A stretch of 64,000 nt of DNA from Pseudactinotalea sp. HY158. GTDB taxonomy: Bacteria > Actinomycetota > Actinomycetes > Actinomycetales > Beutenbergiaceae. The DNA is taken from NCBI RefSeq assembly GCF_009660225.1, contig NZ_CP045920.1, forward strand, positions 2,802,079 to 2,866,078, read 5' to 3'. The notes beneath the pieces are model-generated. The model was not told the DNA's origin. It saw nothing but the letters and a program-made list of their open reading frames with translations, and did no database searches. The position numbers were made by a program, and so were the translations under genes. Below, piece by piece: positions 53,238 to 61,684 of the stretch. Position 1 is the stretch's first letter. Each line of letters opens with the position of its first letter.

Positions 53238-54734
53238 TCAGCGGCGCAGGCGCCGGTCGAGCAGGCCGGCGTAGGAGCCGAGCGCCGAACGCACCTTCTC
53301 GGTCCAGCCGTCGGGCCCGGGTGGGGCGGCCAGGTCGGTCACCGAGATCGGCAGGTCGGAGCCGGCCACCGCACGCAGGTGCGAGAACTGTTCGAAGCCG
53401 AACCTGCCGTGGTAGCGGCCCATCCCCGACTGCCCGACGCCGCCGAACGGGGCCATCGGGATCGCGTTCGTCAGGCCCCAATCGTTCCGGGCCACGCCCC
53501 CGGACCGGGTGTTCGCGACGAACGAGCGGAACGCCGCGTCGTCCTTGCCGTACCAGGTGGCCACGAGCGGGGCGGGCCGATCCGCGAGCCGGGCGACCAC
53601 CTCGTCGACGTCGTCGTAGGGGTGCACGGCCAGCACGGGTCCGAAGACCTCCTCGCGGCTCAGGCGCATGCCCTCGGTCACGTCGAGCACGATCGTGGGC
53701 GGCACGATGCGCCGGCCGCGCAGCGCCGCCTCCCCCGCCTCGTCGGTGCCGAAGGCGCGCAGCACCTGGGCGCCCTGGGCGGCGGCGTCGTCGATGAGTG
53801 CAGTGACCCGGTCGTAGGCCTGGGCGTCGATCAGGCTGGTGACCTCCCCGGTCGCGAGCCGGTCGGGCACGGTCTCACTCCAGGCGTTGAAGACCTCCTG
53901 CACGAACAGTCGAAGCTGCGAGGCGGGCACGTACACGTCGTCCGGGCTCAGGCAGACCTGGCCGGCGTTGAGCAGCCGGGAGGCGGCGACCCGGGCGGCG
54001 GAGCGGCGCAGCCGGCCGCGATGGGAGGCCACCTCCGGGCTGACCACCACGGGGTTCTTGCCGCCGAGCTCGAGGGTCACGGGCGTGAGATTCGTGGCGG
54101 CGGCCGCCATGATCTTCGATCCGGTCGCGGCGGAGCCGGTGAAGAAGAGGTGATCGAGGTCGAGCGAGGCGAACTCGGCCGACACGGCCACGTCGCCGGT
54201 GACCACGGCGAGCTCCTCGACGTCGAAGACGTCGTGCCAGGCGTTCGCGAGCACCTCGGAGGTCCGCGGCAGCTTCTCGCTCATCTTGATCATGACCCGG
54301 TTGCCGGCGGCCAGGGCGGTGAGGGCCGGGACCGCGGTGAGGTTGAGCGGGAAGTTCCACATGCCCATGACGCCGACGACCCCGAGGGGGCTGGGCACGA
54401 CCTGGCTCGTGAGCCCGGCCAGGCGCAGGACCCGGCCGGTCACGGCGCCGGCGGAATAGCGGGGCCGCATCCAGCGGCCGAGACCGGCGCGCAGGACCTC
54501 GGTCTCGGCGGCGAGGGTGAGCACGTCGGTCACGAGCGTGGTCACCTCGGGGCGGTGGCCGAAGTCATCCGAGATCGCCGTCACGAGCCGGTCCGTGTTC
54601 GCCACGACCGCGTGGGTGAAGCGGTCCACCCGGTCGCGCCGGAGGGCGGCATCGGGCGGGCCGTCGCGGTGGAAGGCGGCGCGCTGCAGCCGCAGCACGT
54701 CCGACATGGGGGTGGACGTCGTCGTGGCGCTCAT
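53238..54734 (-). CDS. Aldehyde dehydrogenase (coniferyl aldehyde dehydrogenase-like)
   Basis: The 498-residue NAD(P)-dependent enzyme has MGMWNFPLNLT, the Glu motif LELGGKNPVVV, and the catalytic Cys in NAGQVCLSPD. It oxidises aldehydes to acids. The LSPDD variant and overall length recall the class 3/coniferyl aldehyde group. It lies between prfB and the MFS gene, in the same direction. Confidence 0.9.
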   Translation of the reverse strand: MSATTTSTPMSDVLRLQRAAFHRDGPPDAALRRDRVDRFTHAVVANTDRLVTAISDDFGHRPEVTTLVTDVLTLAAETEVLRAGLGRWMRPRYSAGAVTGRVLRLAGLTSQVVPSPLGVVGVMGMWNFPLNLTAVPALTALAAGNRVMIKMSEKLPRTSEVLANAWHDVFDVEELAVVTGDVAVSAEFASLDLDHLFFTGSAATGSKIMAAAATNLTPVTLELGGKNPVVVSPEVASHRGRLRRSAARVAASRLLNAGQVCLSPDDVYVPASQLRLFVQEVFNAWSETVPDRLATGEVTSLIDAQAYDRVTALIDDAAAQGAQVLRAFGTDEAGEAALRGRRIVPPTIVLDVTEGMRLSREEVFGPVLAVHPYDDVDEVVARLADRPAPLVATWYGKDDAAFRSFVANTRSGGVARNDWGLTNAIPMAPFGGVGQSGMGRYHGRFGFEQFSHLRAVAGSDLPISVTDLAAPPGPDGWTEKVRSALGSYAGLLDRRLRR

Positions 54735-54804
54735 CCGTTCACTGTGCCCCTTCGTCCGGTGGTTTCGCCAATCCCGCCCCGCGCGCCCACCCGGTCTCCC
54801 CGGC

Positions 54805-56091
54805 TCAGGCCCGTCGGTCCTGCAGTGTGTCCGGTTCCACGGTAGCCTCCCAGCCGCCGCGGCGATAGGCGCGCGCCCCGAAGGCGATGACCCCGAGGCT
54901 CACCGCGACGGCCGCGAGCATGACGATCGCCATGGCCGTCGCGTTCCCGCCGAGCACGCCGACGATCGGTGCGATGACGCCGGCGATCCCCGCCTGCAGC
55001 GCGCCGATGAAGGCCGCGGCCGCCCCGGCCCGCTCACCGTGGCGGCCGAGGGCGATCGCCGAGGCGTTCGGCGGGATGAACGAGCCGAAGAACAGCACGA
55101 AGAACAGCGGCAGCAGCAGCCCGAGGAGTCCGCCGGCGCCGGTGAGCGCGGTCGCGGTGAGCACGAGCGCGCAGATCACCGCGAACGGCATGGCGATGCG
55201 GATGATGCGGATGGGGGCGAAGCGGCGCACGAGCGCGGCGTTGAGCTGGGCCCCGAGCACGAGTCCGGCGCCGTTGATCGCGAAGAGCATCGCGAACTCC
55301 CCGGAGGAGAGGCCGTATCCGTCGCGCAGCACGAACGGGGATCCGGCGACGTAGGCGAACAGGGCGGCCATCGTCAGCCCGGGCAGGAGCGCGTACGCCA
55401 TGAAGCGCCCGTCGGCGGCGAGCACCCGGTAGGACCGCATCACCCCGCGGGTGCTGCGCAGGCGCCGCTCGGCGGGCAGCGTCTCGGGCAGGAACCTCCA
55501 CACGATCACGAACAGCCCGGCCCCCAGCACGGCGAGCGCCACGAACACCGAGCGCCAGCCCCACAGGTGGGCCAGGGCGCTGCCGATCGTGGGGGCGAGC
55601 AGGGGGGCCACGCCGATCACGAGCATGAGCCGGGAGAGCAGGGCGGAGGCGTCGGAGCCGGTCATCCGGTCGCGGATCACGGCGATGGCGACGACCCCGG
55701 CCGCGGCGTTGCCCACGCCCTGGAGCATCCGCAGCGCGATGAGCGGCACCACGGAGTAGGCCAGGAGGCACAGCAGCGAGGCCACGATGTGCAGCACGAG
55801 CCCGGCGAACACGGGTGCCCGGCGGCCGTAGCGGTCCGAGAGCGGGCCGATCACGAGCTGGCCGACCGCGCCGCCGATGAGCGTGCCGGTGATGGTGAAC
55901 TGCACCGCCGACATCCCGGTGCCCAGCTCGGTGGCGACCTCCGGGAGCGAGGGCAGGTACATGTCGGTGGTGAGCGCACCGAGTGCGGCCATGGAACCGA
56001 GCAGCAGGACCCACTTCGCCATCGAGGCCCGCCCGGTCCGGGCGGCCCGCGTGGGGATGGGTGCGGTCTGCGGTCGTGCGAGCGCGGTCAT
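54805..56091 (-). CDS. MFS drug-resistance transporter, Bcr/CflA type
   Basis: The 428-residue protein has 12 membrane helices, TDMYLPSLPEVA in helix 1 and the loop signature GPLSDRYGRRAP, as in Bcr/CflA exporters of drugs and other small molecules. A basic N-terminus precedes helix 1 at about residue 27. Two similar palindromes upstream suggest a dedicated repressor. Confidence 0.92.
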   Translation of the reverse strand: MTALARPQTAPIPTRAARTGRASMAKWVLLLGSMAALGALTTDMYLPSLPEVATELGTGMSAVQFTITGTLIGGAVGQLVIGPLSDRYGRRAPVFAGLVLHIVASLLCLLAYSVVPLIALRMLQGVGNAAAGVVAIAVIRDRMTGSDASALLSRLMLVIGVAPLLAPTIGSALAHLWGWRSVFVALAVLGAGLFVIVWRFLPETLPAERRLRSTRGVMRSYRVLAADGRFMAYALLPGLTMAALFAYVAGSPFVLRDGYGLSSGEFAMLFAINGAGLVLGAQLNAALVRRFAPIRIIRIAMPFAVICALVLTATALTGAGGLLGLLLPLFFVLFFGSFIPPNASAIALGRHGERAGAAAAFIGALQAGIAGVIAPIVGVLGGNATAMAIVMLAAVAVSLGVIAFGARAYRRGGWEATVEPDTLQDRRA

Positions 56092-56453
56092 CCGACTCCT
56101 GATATCGAAACGTTTCGTTCGTGCCAGAGCATCCTGTCAGGATTCTCGCCGGATCGAAACGATTCGCGTTGCACGTGTGGGAGACGTCTCAGGCCGCGCG
56201 GGCACGCGGCCGGGAACGGTTCAAGCACGCCCGCGAATTCCCCCTCGGGCGGGTCAAGATTCGCTGCGGATCCGGCGGACCGGCACGGGCACGTGCCCCT
56301 CGGCGTCGCGCGCTCAGCAGCAGGGTCGAGCGCGATGCGGCGCAGCAGCACGACCGCCTCGTTGTCAGCGCGAACACCGTGCAAACTATCGTCATCGGGT
56401 CGATATCGGTTGGATGACAGCCGGATGCGGCCACTCTCCGATAGTCTTGGGCT
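56092..56453. other. Intergenic region with paired palindromes
   Basis: No credible gene is seen in these 362 bp. CGAAACGTTTCG (56106-56117) is a perfect 12-bp palindrome 14 bp before the MFS start. A near copy, CGAAACGATTCG, is at 56154-56165, 48 bp away. The pair looks like an operator for a LacI- or TetR-type repressor. TAGTCT at 56442-56447 lies 6 nt before the MNT gene. Confidence 0.55.
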
Positions 56454-56747
56454 GTGCTGGCCGTGGACGTCGACCCGGAGCGCTTGCGCGAAGTATGCGA
56501 GCGCTACGGCGTCGCGTCGTTGGAGGTGTTCGGGTCGGTCGCCCGGGGTGAGCACCGGCCCGATAGCGACGTCGACCTGCTCTACGTCTTGAAACCGGAT
56601 GCACGTCTTGGATTCAAACTCTTCGACCTCGAAGACGAGCTCGCCGCGCTCTTCGGGCGTCGGGTCGACCTGGTCGCGCGCAAGGCGATCAACAAGTACA
56701 TCCGCGTGCAGGTCCTTGCCGACACGCAGCCCCTCTATGCGGCGTGA
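56454..56747 (+). CDS. MNT-type nucleotidyltransferase, probable antitoxin
   Basis: The 97-residue protein is a minimal nucleotidyltransferase with FGSVARGEHRPDSDVDLLYV: the GS motif and D-x-D pair are intact. In HEPN/MNT systems this enzyme is an antitoxin that adenylylates the HEPN RNase. The GTG follows TAGTCT by 6 nt. Its end overlaps a HEPN remnant, so its partner has been lost. Confidence 0.85.
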   Translation: MLAVDVDPERLREVCERYGVASLEVFGSVARGEHRPDSDVDLLYVLKPDARLGFKLFDLEDELAALFGRRVDLVARKAINKYIRVQVLADTQPLYAA

Positions 56748-56844
56748 ACTCCTGCTGCTGCGCGAGATGCGCGACGCAGCGGTGACGATCCGGGAGCTCG
56801 TCGGCGATCGAAGCGCCGAGCTGGCGAACGCCGACGCGCGATGA
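56737..56844 (+). pseudogene. Truncated HEPN (HepT-like) toxin
   Basis: A 35-residue frame overlaps the MNT gene by 11 nt. It reads MRRELLLLREMRDAA, then VTIRELVGDRSAELANADAR, and stops. It matches the N-terminal helix region of HepT/DUF86 proteins, which are normally about 110-120 residues. The RNase motif R-x4-6-H is absent, so the toxin is inactive. No remainder is seen downstream; the HhH-GPD gene ends 12 bp away. Confidence 0.7.
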
Positions 56845-56856
56845 TTCGGCTCGCGC

Positions 56857-57435
56857 CTACCTGCGCGCCTTCGCCGCGGCCTTGACGGCCTTCTTGTTCT
56901 CCCGCACACGGGCCAGAGTGTGCTCGTCGCGCACGTCGGCGATCGACAGGTACGCCTCGTCCGGACCGTAGTCGCCGGCGGCCTCGCGCCAGCCGGGGGC
57001 CGTGAGGCCGCGGCGCTTGCCGAGCAGCGCGAGGAACACCCGGGCCTTCTGATCCCCGAAGCCGGGCAGGGCACGCAGCCGGCGATAGACCTCCGCGCCG
57101 TCGGGCTCCCCGTCGGTCCAGAGCCGCCCGGCCTCGCCGCCCCAGTCCGCGACGATCGCCGCGCAGACCCCCTGCAGCCGCGCCGCCATCGACCCGGGGA
57201 AGCGGTGCACCGCCGGCGGGGTGGCACACACCGCCTTGAACTCCTCCGGATCCAGGTGGGCGATCTGCGCGGGGTCGAGACCCCCGAGCCGATCGGCCAG
57301 CTTCGCCGGGCCCGCGAACGCGGTCTCCATCATCACCTGCTGGTCGAGCACCATCCCGAGCAGCAGGGCGAGGTCGTCCGCCGCGAGCAGTCGGTCGGCA
57401 TCCGGGTCACCCGTGTAGAAGTCGGCGGCGCTCAT
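56857..57435 (-). CDS. HhH-GPD-type base excision DNA repair protein
   Basis: The 192-residue protein has LLGMVLDQQVMMETAFAGP and the hairpin LRALPGFGDQKARVFLALLGK, a variant helix-hairpin-helix. The family is annotated as an HhH-GPD repair protein in actinobacteria. The usual catalytic Asp position after the hairpin is unclear, so the activity is uncertain. It has a basic tail. Confidence 0.85.
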   Translation of the reverse strand: MSAADFYTGDPDADRLLAADDLALLLGMVLDQQVMMETAFAGPAKLADRLGGLDPAQIAHLDPEEFKAVCATPPAVHRFPGSMAARLQGVCAAIVADWGGEAGRLWTDGEPDGAEVYRRLRALPGFGDQKARVFLALLGKRRGLTAPGWREAAGDYGPDEAYLSIADVRDEHTLARVRENKKAVKAAAKARR

Positions 57436-57543
57436 TCCCTCATGATCCCACCGGTGCGGCCCTCCTCACCACGAACCACGAAGAGCCGGATTGCGTGCAG
57501 TGCGGCCGGGGTGACCCCGGCACGATCCCGAGTTCGACGGCTC

Positions 57544-57591
57544 GACGGCTCCACGGCTTGACGGCTCCACGGCTTGACGGCTCCACGGCTC
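57544..57591. repeat. 16-bp tandem repeat, three copies
   Basis: GACGGCTCCACGGCTT starts at 57544, 57560 and 57576, with one change at the end of the last copy. Partial GACGGCTC units precede it. It lies in the 199-bp spacer before the HMCES gene. Confidence 0.85.
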
Positions 57592-57634
57592 GGCGGCTCG
57601 GTGACTCGGGGGCGGCAGGGGGCAGGATGGAGGC

Positions 57635-58501
57635 ATGTGCGGACGATATGCCTCCTTCCGGGCGGCCCAGGCGATGGCGGACGCCTTCGACGTCGACGAC
57701 ATGACCGACGCGGCCCGGGCGATCGCGGCGAGCTGGAACGTCGCCCCGACCGATCCGGTGCGGATCGTGGTCGCCCACCCCGGCTCCCGCCGCTCACTCC
57801 AGGCCGCGCGCTGGGGCCTCGTGCCGCCCTGGGCGACCTCCCCGGCGATCGGGTCCCGGATGATCAACGCCCGCTCCGAGACCCTCGCGGACAAGCCGGC
57901 CTTCCGCGTCCCGGCGGCGAAGCAGCGCTGCCTCGTGCTCGCCGACGGCTACTACGAATGGCACCGCTACACCCCGGCCCCCGGCTCACCGGACTCGACC
58001 GGCTCGACCGGCTCGACCGGCTCGACCGGCGCAGCCGGCTCGACGGCCCGCCGGAGCGGGGAGCTCCGCCAGCCCTATTACATCCATCCCGCGGGCGAGG
58101 CGCCGCTCGCGTTCGCCGGCCTGTACTCGTGGTGGCCGGATCCGGAGCTGCCCGCGGGCGACCCGCAGCGCTGGCTGCTCTCGACCACGATCGTCACCGG
58201 CGAGGCCCGCGGGGCGCTCGCCACCCTCCACGCCCGCGAGCCGGTCGTGCTCGGTGCGGCCGCCGCCCGCGCGTGGCTCGACCCGGAGCTCACCGATGCG
58301 CGCGCGGCGCTCGAGCTCACCCGCGAGCCCGGCCCCCGCCTCACCTGGCACCCCGTGACCAAGGCGGTGGGCGCCGTCCGTAATAATCACCCCGGCCTCC
58401 TCGAGGCCGTGGCGTCCCCTCCCGAACTGGCCGGCCTCCCCCTGCGGGAGGACGACGTCGCCCGCCCTGGGCGGGACGCGCCGCCCCGGGCGGGTGCCTA
58501 G
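57635..58501 (+). CDS. SOS response-associated peptidase/abasic site processing protein (HMCES/YedK)
   Basis: The 288-residue protein crosslinks to abasic sites in single-stranded DNA. The catalytic Cys2 is in MCGRYAS. Asn36 (WNVAPTD), the Glu in DGYYEWHR (about 109) and the His in TLHAREP complete the site. Residues 116-143 are a Ser/Thr/Gly-rich insertion, encoded partly by four 9-bp CTCGACCGG-type units at 57994-58029. GGAGG precedes the ATG. The stop TAG is formed with the target site of the adjacent IS. Confidence 0.92.
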   Translation: MCGRYASFRAAQAMADAFDVDDMTDAARAIAASWNVAPTDPVRIVVAHPGSRRSLQAARWGLVPPWATSPAIGSRMINARSETLADKPAFRVPAAKQRCLVLADGYYEWHRYTPAPGSPDSTGSTGSTGSTGAAGSTARRSGELRQPYYIHPAGEAPLAFAGLYSWWPDPELPAGDPQRWLLSTTIVTGEARGALATLHAREPVVLGAAAARAWLDPELTDARAALELTREPGPRLTWHPVTKAVGAVRNNHPGLLEAVASPPELAGLPLREDDVARPGRDAPPRAGA

Positions 58502-59535
58502 ATGAGTAATTCCAAGGGGTGTGGGCGGCGCGGCGGCTGCGCGGTGAACGAGAAAGTGTCCAGGATCGGCGTTGTTACCCCAATCGCCGAACGTGGAGGT
58601 TCGCCGTGGACGCCGACCTGGACACCCTCGCAACTGAACTGTACGTCACGACCGATGACCTACTGAAGGCCCATCCCGAAGAATGCCCGTTGCGGCCGTT
58701 GGTGGGCCTGGCACCGCAGATCAGCGACGCCGAGCTGATCACGTTGGCGGTGATGCAGGCACTGCTGGGCCATACCAACGAGACCCGCTGGCTCCGGTAC
58801 GCCCACACGCACCTGCACGCCATGTTCCCCTACATTCCGGGTCAATCGGGCTACAACAAGCGCCTGCGTGCCCTGGTCGGGACCGTGGCATGGCTGATCC
58901 GGGCGCTGGCATCCCAGACCTCCGTGTACGACGACGACGTCCTCCTGGTCGACTCCACCCCCATCGAATGCGCCCGCTCCAGGGAGACCGTGCACCGCTC
59001 GGACCTGGCCGGCTGGGCCCAGTACGGCTACTGCGCCAGCCACTCCCGCTACTTCTGGGGACTACGCCTGCACATGATCGCCACCGTCCACGGACTGCCC
59101 ATCGCGTTCGCGATCACCGGCGCCAAGGCCGATGAACGCACCGTGGTCCTGGAACTCCTGCAGACCGACCAGTCCCTGGCCGGACGCGCCCGATCGATCC
59201 TGATCGGCGACAAGAACTACTTCGGCCACCAGTTCGAGACCGACCTCGCCGACCACGAAATCGAACTGCTGCGCCCAGCACGCAAGGGCGAGAAACCGCG
59301 CCCGGGTGCACGGTTCTTCAAACCACTGCGCCAGACCATCGAATCGATCTTCGATACCTTCAAGGGCCAACTCGACCTCGAACGCCACCAAGGCCGCACC
59401 CCCGCCGGTGTCCTGATCCGCATCCTGCAACGCATCCTGGCCCTGACCGCCGCCATCTGGCACAACGACCGTACCGGCCAGCCCATCCGCCGCTCACTGA
59501 CCGCCTACGACCACTGACCCCTTGGAATTACTCAT
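58502..59535 (+). mobile_element. IS982-family insertion sequence
   Basis: The element is about 1.03 kb. Terminal inverted repeats GATGAGTAATTCCAAGGGGT (58501-58520, including one flanking base) and its reverse complement (59517-59536) are perfect. CTAG directly flanks both ends (58498-58501 and 59536-59539) and is the likely 4-bp target duplication. Because CTAG is palindromic, the apparent repeats extend outwards. The element is intact, with one transposase. Confidence 0.92.
58606..59517 (+). CDS. IS982-family transposase
   Basis: The 303-residue DDE transposase starts at GTG with GGAGG 6 nt upstream. The opening LYVTTDDLLKAHPE and DAELITLAVMQALLG are typical of IS982. Candidate catalytic residues are Asp116 (LLVDSTPI), Asp202 (LIGDKNYFG) and Glu246 (QTIESIFD). 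The stop codon abuts the right inverted repeat. No frameshift is present, so it is probably active. Confidence 0.93.
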   Translation: MDADLDTLATELYVTTDDLLKAHPEECPLRPLVGLAPQISDAELITLAVMQALLGHTNETRWLRYAHTHLHAMFPYIPGQSGYNKRLRALVGTVAWLIRALASQTSVYDDDVLLVDSTPIECARSRETVHRSDLAGWAQYGYCASHSRYFWGLRLHMIATVHGLPIAFAITGAKADERTVVLELLQTDQSLAGRARSILIGDKNYFGHQFETDLADHEIELLRPARKGEKPRPGARFFKPLRQTIESIFDTFKGQLDLERHQGRTPAGVLIRILQRILALTAAIWHNDRTGQPIRRSLTAYDH

Positions 59536-59536
59536 C

Positions 59537-59542
59537 TAGGCT
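59537..59542 (+). promoter_or_regulatory. -10 of the histidine kinase gene, cut off from its -35 by the IS
   Basis: TAGGCT lies exactly 6 nt before the kinase ATG and includes part of the CTAG target duplication. Sequence upstream of it is now the right end of the IS, so the original -35 is lost. TGACCC in the IS end, 17 nt away, is a weak replacement. Confidence 0.5.
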
Positions 59543-59548
59543 GGGCGC

Positions 59549-60781
59549 ATGTCCGCCCCCGTGACCGCCGGGCCGAGCAGCAGCCGGCGCCATCCCACCC
59601 GGCCGCGGCTGCTGCAGGACGTCCTCCTGGCGGTCGTGTGCTTCGTGGTGTTCGGGCTCTCGAGCCTCGTGACGTTCGGCTTCTCCGGCTTCGGGACGCG
59701 CGACGGCGCCCCGGCCATCGTGCTCCTGGCGGGCGTTCTCATGTGCGGCGCGATGGTCTGGCGGGCGAGCAACCCGGTGCCGGCGACGATCCTCGTGTAC
59801 TTCACCGCGCTCGCCCACTTCGCGGCCGGCTTCATGCTCCTGCCGATCGACGCCCTCATCTTCCTCGCGCTCTACTCGGTCACGGTCCACGGGCCGCGCT
59901 GGGCCGAACGGCTCGGCCTCGCGGGCGCCCTCGTCGGCGGGCTGCTCGTGTCGACCGTGTTCGCCGCGAACGCCACCACCCGGCTCGAGGCGGTGTTCCT
60001 CGTGGCCTTCGGCTTCGCGTTCGCAGCCACGGCGGTGCTGCTGTTCTGGTCGGTCGGGCTCCTGCGCCGCAGCCGGAGCGACCGCACCGAGTCCCTGCGA
60101 GAGCGGGCCGCCCGGCTCGAACTCGAACGCGATCAGCAGGCCCAGCTCGCCACGGCCGCCGAACGGAACCGGATCGCCCGCGAGATGCACGACATCGTGG
60201 CCCACTCCCTCTCCGTGGTCATCGCCCAGGCCGACGGCGGCCGGTACGCCGCCGCGGCGGATCCGGCGGCGGCGGTCACCGCGCTGTCGACGATCTCCGA
60301 GACCGGCCGGGCGGCCCTGGCCGACATGCGCCGGATCCTCGGGGTGCTGCGCGACGAGGACGGGCAGGCGGCCGACCTCATCCCCCAGCCGGCCGACGCC
60401 GACATCGTCGCGCTGCTGGAGCAGGTGCGCCGCAGCGGGCTCGAGGTCTCCCACGTGGATCTGGGCACGCCCCGGCCGATGCCCCCGGGCACCGGCGTCG
60501 CCGTGTACCGGATCGTGCAGGAGGCGTTGACGAACGTGCTCAAGCACGCCGGCCCGCACGCGCGCGTCACCGTGACCACCCAGTGGACTCCAGCCGAGCT
60601 CGTGCTCACCGTCGAGGACGACGGCCGCGGCGCCGCCGCCGCCACCGAGGTCCCCGGATACGGCCTCGTGGGGATGAAGGAGCGCGCGAGCATGCTCGGC
60701 GGCGCCCTCATCGCCGGTCCCCGGCCCGGCGGCGGCTTCCGCACGCGCGCCACGATCCCGATCCCGGGCGGCGCCCCGTAG
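59549..60781 (+). CDS. Sensor histidine kinase (NarL/DesK-type)
   Basis: The 410-residue kinase has about five N-terminal membrane helices (about 22-170). The dimerisation/phosphoacceptor motif ERNRIAREMHDIVAHSLSVV follows, with His214. A HATPase_c domain then shows EALTNVLKHAG and VEDDGRG, GYGLVGMKERA. It senses a membrane or external signal and phosphorylates the response regulator that follows 110 bp downstream. Its promoter region is altered by the IS insertion. Confidence 0.95.
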   Translation: MSAPVTAGPSSSRRHPTRPRLLQDVLLAVVCFVVFGLSSLVTFGFSGFGTRDGAPAIVLLAGVLMCGAMVWRASNPVPATILVYFTALAHFAAGFMLLPIDALIFLALYSVTVHGPRWAERLGLAGALVGGLLVSTVFAANATTRLEAVFLVAFGFAFAATAVLLFWSVGLLRRSRSDRTESLRERAARLELERDQQAQLATAAERNRIAREMHDIVAHSLSVVIAQADGGRYAAAADPAAAVTALSTISETGRAALADMRRILGVLRDEDGQAADLIPQPADADIVALLEQVRRSGLEVSHVDLGTPRPMPPGTGVAVYRIVQEALTNVLKHAGPHARVTVTTQWTPAELVLTVEDDGRGAAAATEVPGYGLVGMKERASMLGGALIAGPRPGGGFRTRATIPIPGGAP

Positions 60782-60891
60782 CCCCGTAGCCCCCGCAGCA
60801 CCGCGGTCCGCCCGCCGGCGGCGGCTACCCTCGTCGCCAGGGCCGGCACCCGCCCGCCACCGCTTCGCCCATCCCACCAGCCGAGGACACC

Positions 60892-61593
60892 ATGACGCCC
60901 GACCCGACGCCCACCCCGATCCGCGTCGCCATCGTCGACGACCAGGCGCTCGTGCGCGCCGGTTTCGCGCTCGTGATCAACTCCCAGCCCGACATGGAGG
61001 TCGTGTTCGAGGCCGGCGACGGGGCCCAGGCACTGCGGCTGCTGGCCGGGCGGGAGGTCGAGGTCGTGCTCATGGACGTGCGCATGCCGACCATGGACGG
61101 GCTCGCCGCGACCGCCGAGCTGACCGACCCCGCCCGGACCCCCGCGGGGACCACCCCTCCCCGGGTCGTCATCCTCACCACCTTCGACCTCGACGAATAC
61201 GCGCTCGCCGCGATCAGGGCCGGGGCCTCGGGCTTCCTCCTCAAGGACACCCCGCCCGAGGACATGCTCGCCGCGATCCGCACCATCCACCGCGGCGACG
61301 CCGTCATCGCGCCCTCGACCACGCGTCGTCTCATCGAACAGCTCGCCGCCGCCCTGCCCGATTCCGAGCAGGCCTCCCCTGCGATCCTCGACACCCTGAC
61401 CGACCGGGAGCGGGAGGTGCTCGTGCTCATGGCCCGCGGCCGCTCGAACACCGAGATCGCCGGTGACCTGTTCGTGGCCGAGGCGACCGTCAAGACCCAT
61501 GTCGGCCGGATCCTCGCGAAGCTCTCCGCCCGCGACCGCGTGCAGGCCGTCGTGCTCGCCTACGAGACCGGTCTCGTGCGCCCCGGGGAATGA
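60892..61593 (+). CDS. NarL/FixJ-type response regulator
   Basis: The 233-residue regulator has a receiver domain (RVAIVDDQALVRAGF; phosphoacceptor Asp62 in LMDVRMPTMDG). The C-terminal LuxR-type helix-turn-helix includes LTDREREVLVLMARGRSN, TEIAGDLFVAEATVKTHV. It is the partner of the kinase upstream. The downstream ABC transporter is a probable target. Confidence 0.95.
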   Translation: MTPDPTPTPIRVAIVDDQALVRAGFALVINSQPDMEVVFEAGDGAQALRLLAGREVEVVLMDVRMPTMDGLAATAELTDPARTPAGTTPPRVVILTTFDLDEYALAAIRAGASGFLLKDTPPEDMLAAIRTIHRGDAVIAPSTTRRLIEQLAAALPDSEQASPAILDTLTDREREVLVLMARGRSNTEIAGDLFVAEATVKTHVGRILAKLSARDRVQAVVLAYETGLVRPGE

Positions 61594-61684
61594 CCCCGGG
61601 GCCCGCGCGTCCTCCTGCGGGTGGACGGCGCAAGCCGCCCTGGGCCGGACGCGCGCCCCTCCCGGGCGTTCCTAGGCTCGGGGC

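Noticed and set aside
56121-56417. 98-residue frame between the MFS and MNT genes
   Set aside because: No start signal, no motif, Arg-rich composition, and it covers the two palindromes. Treated as intergenic.
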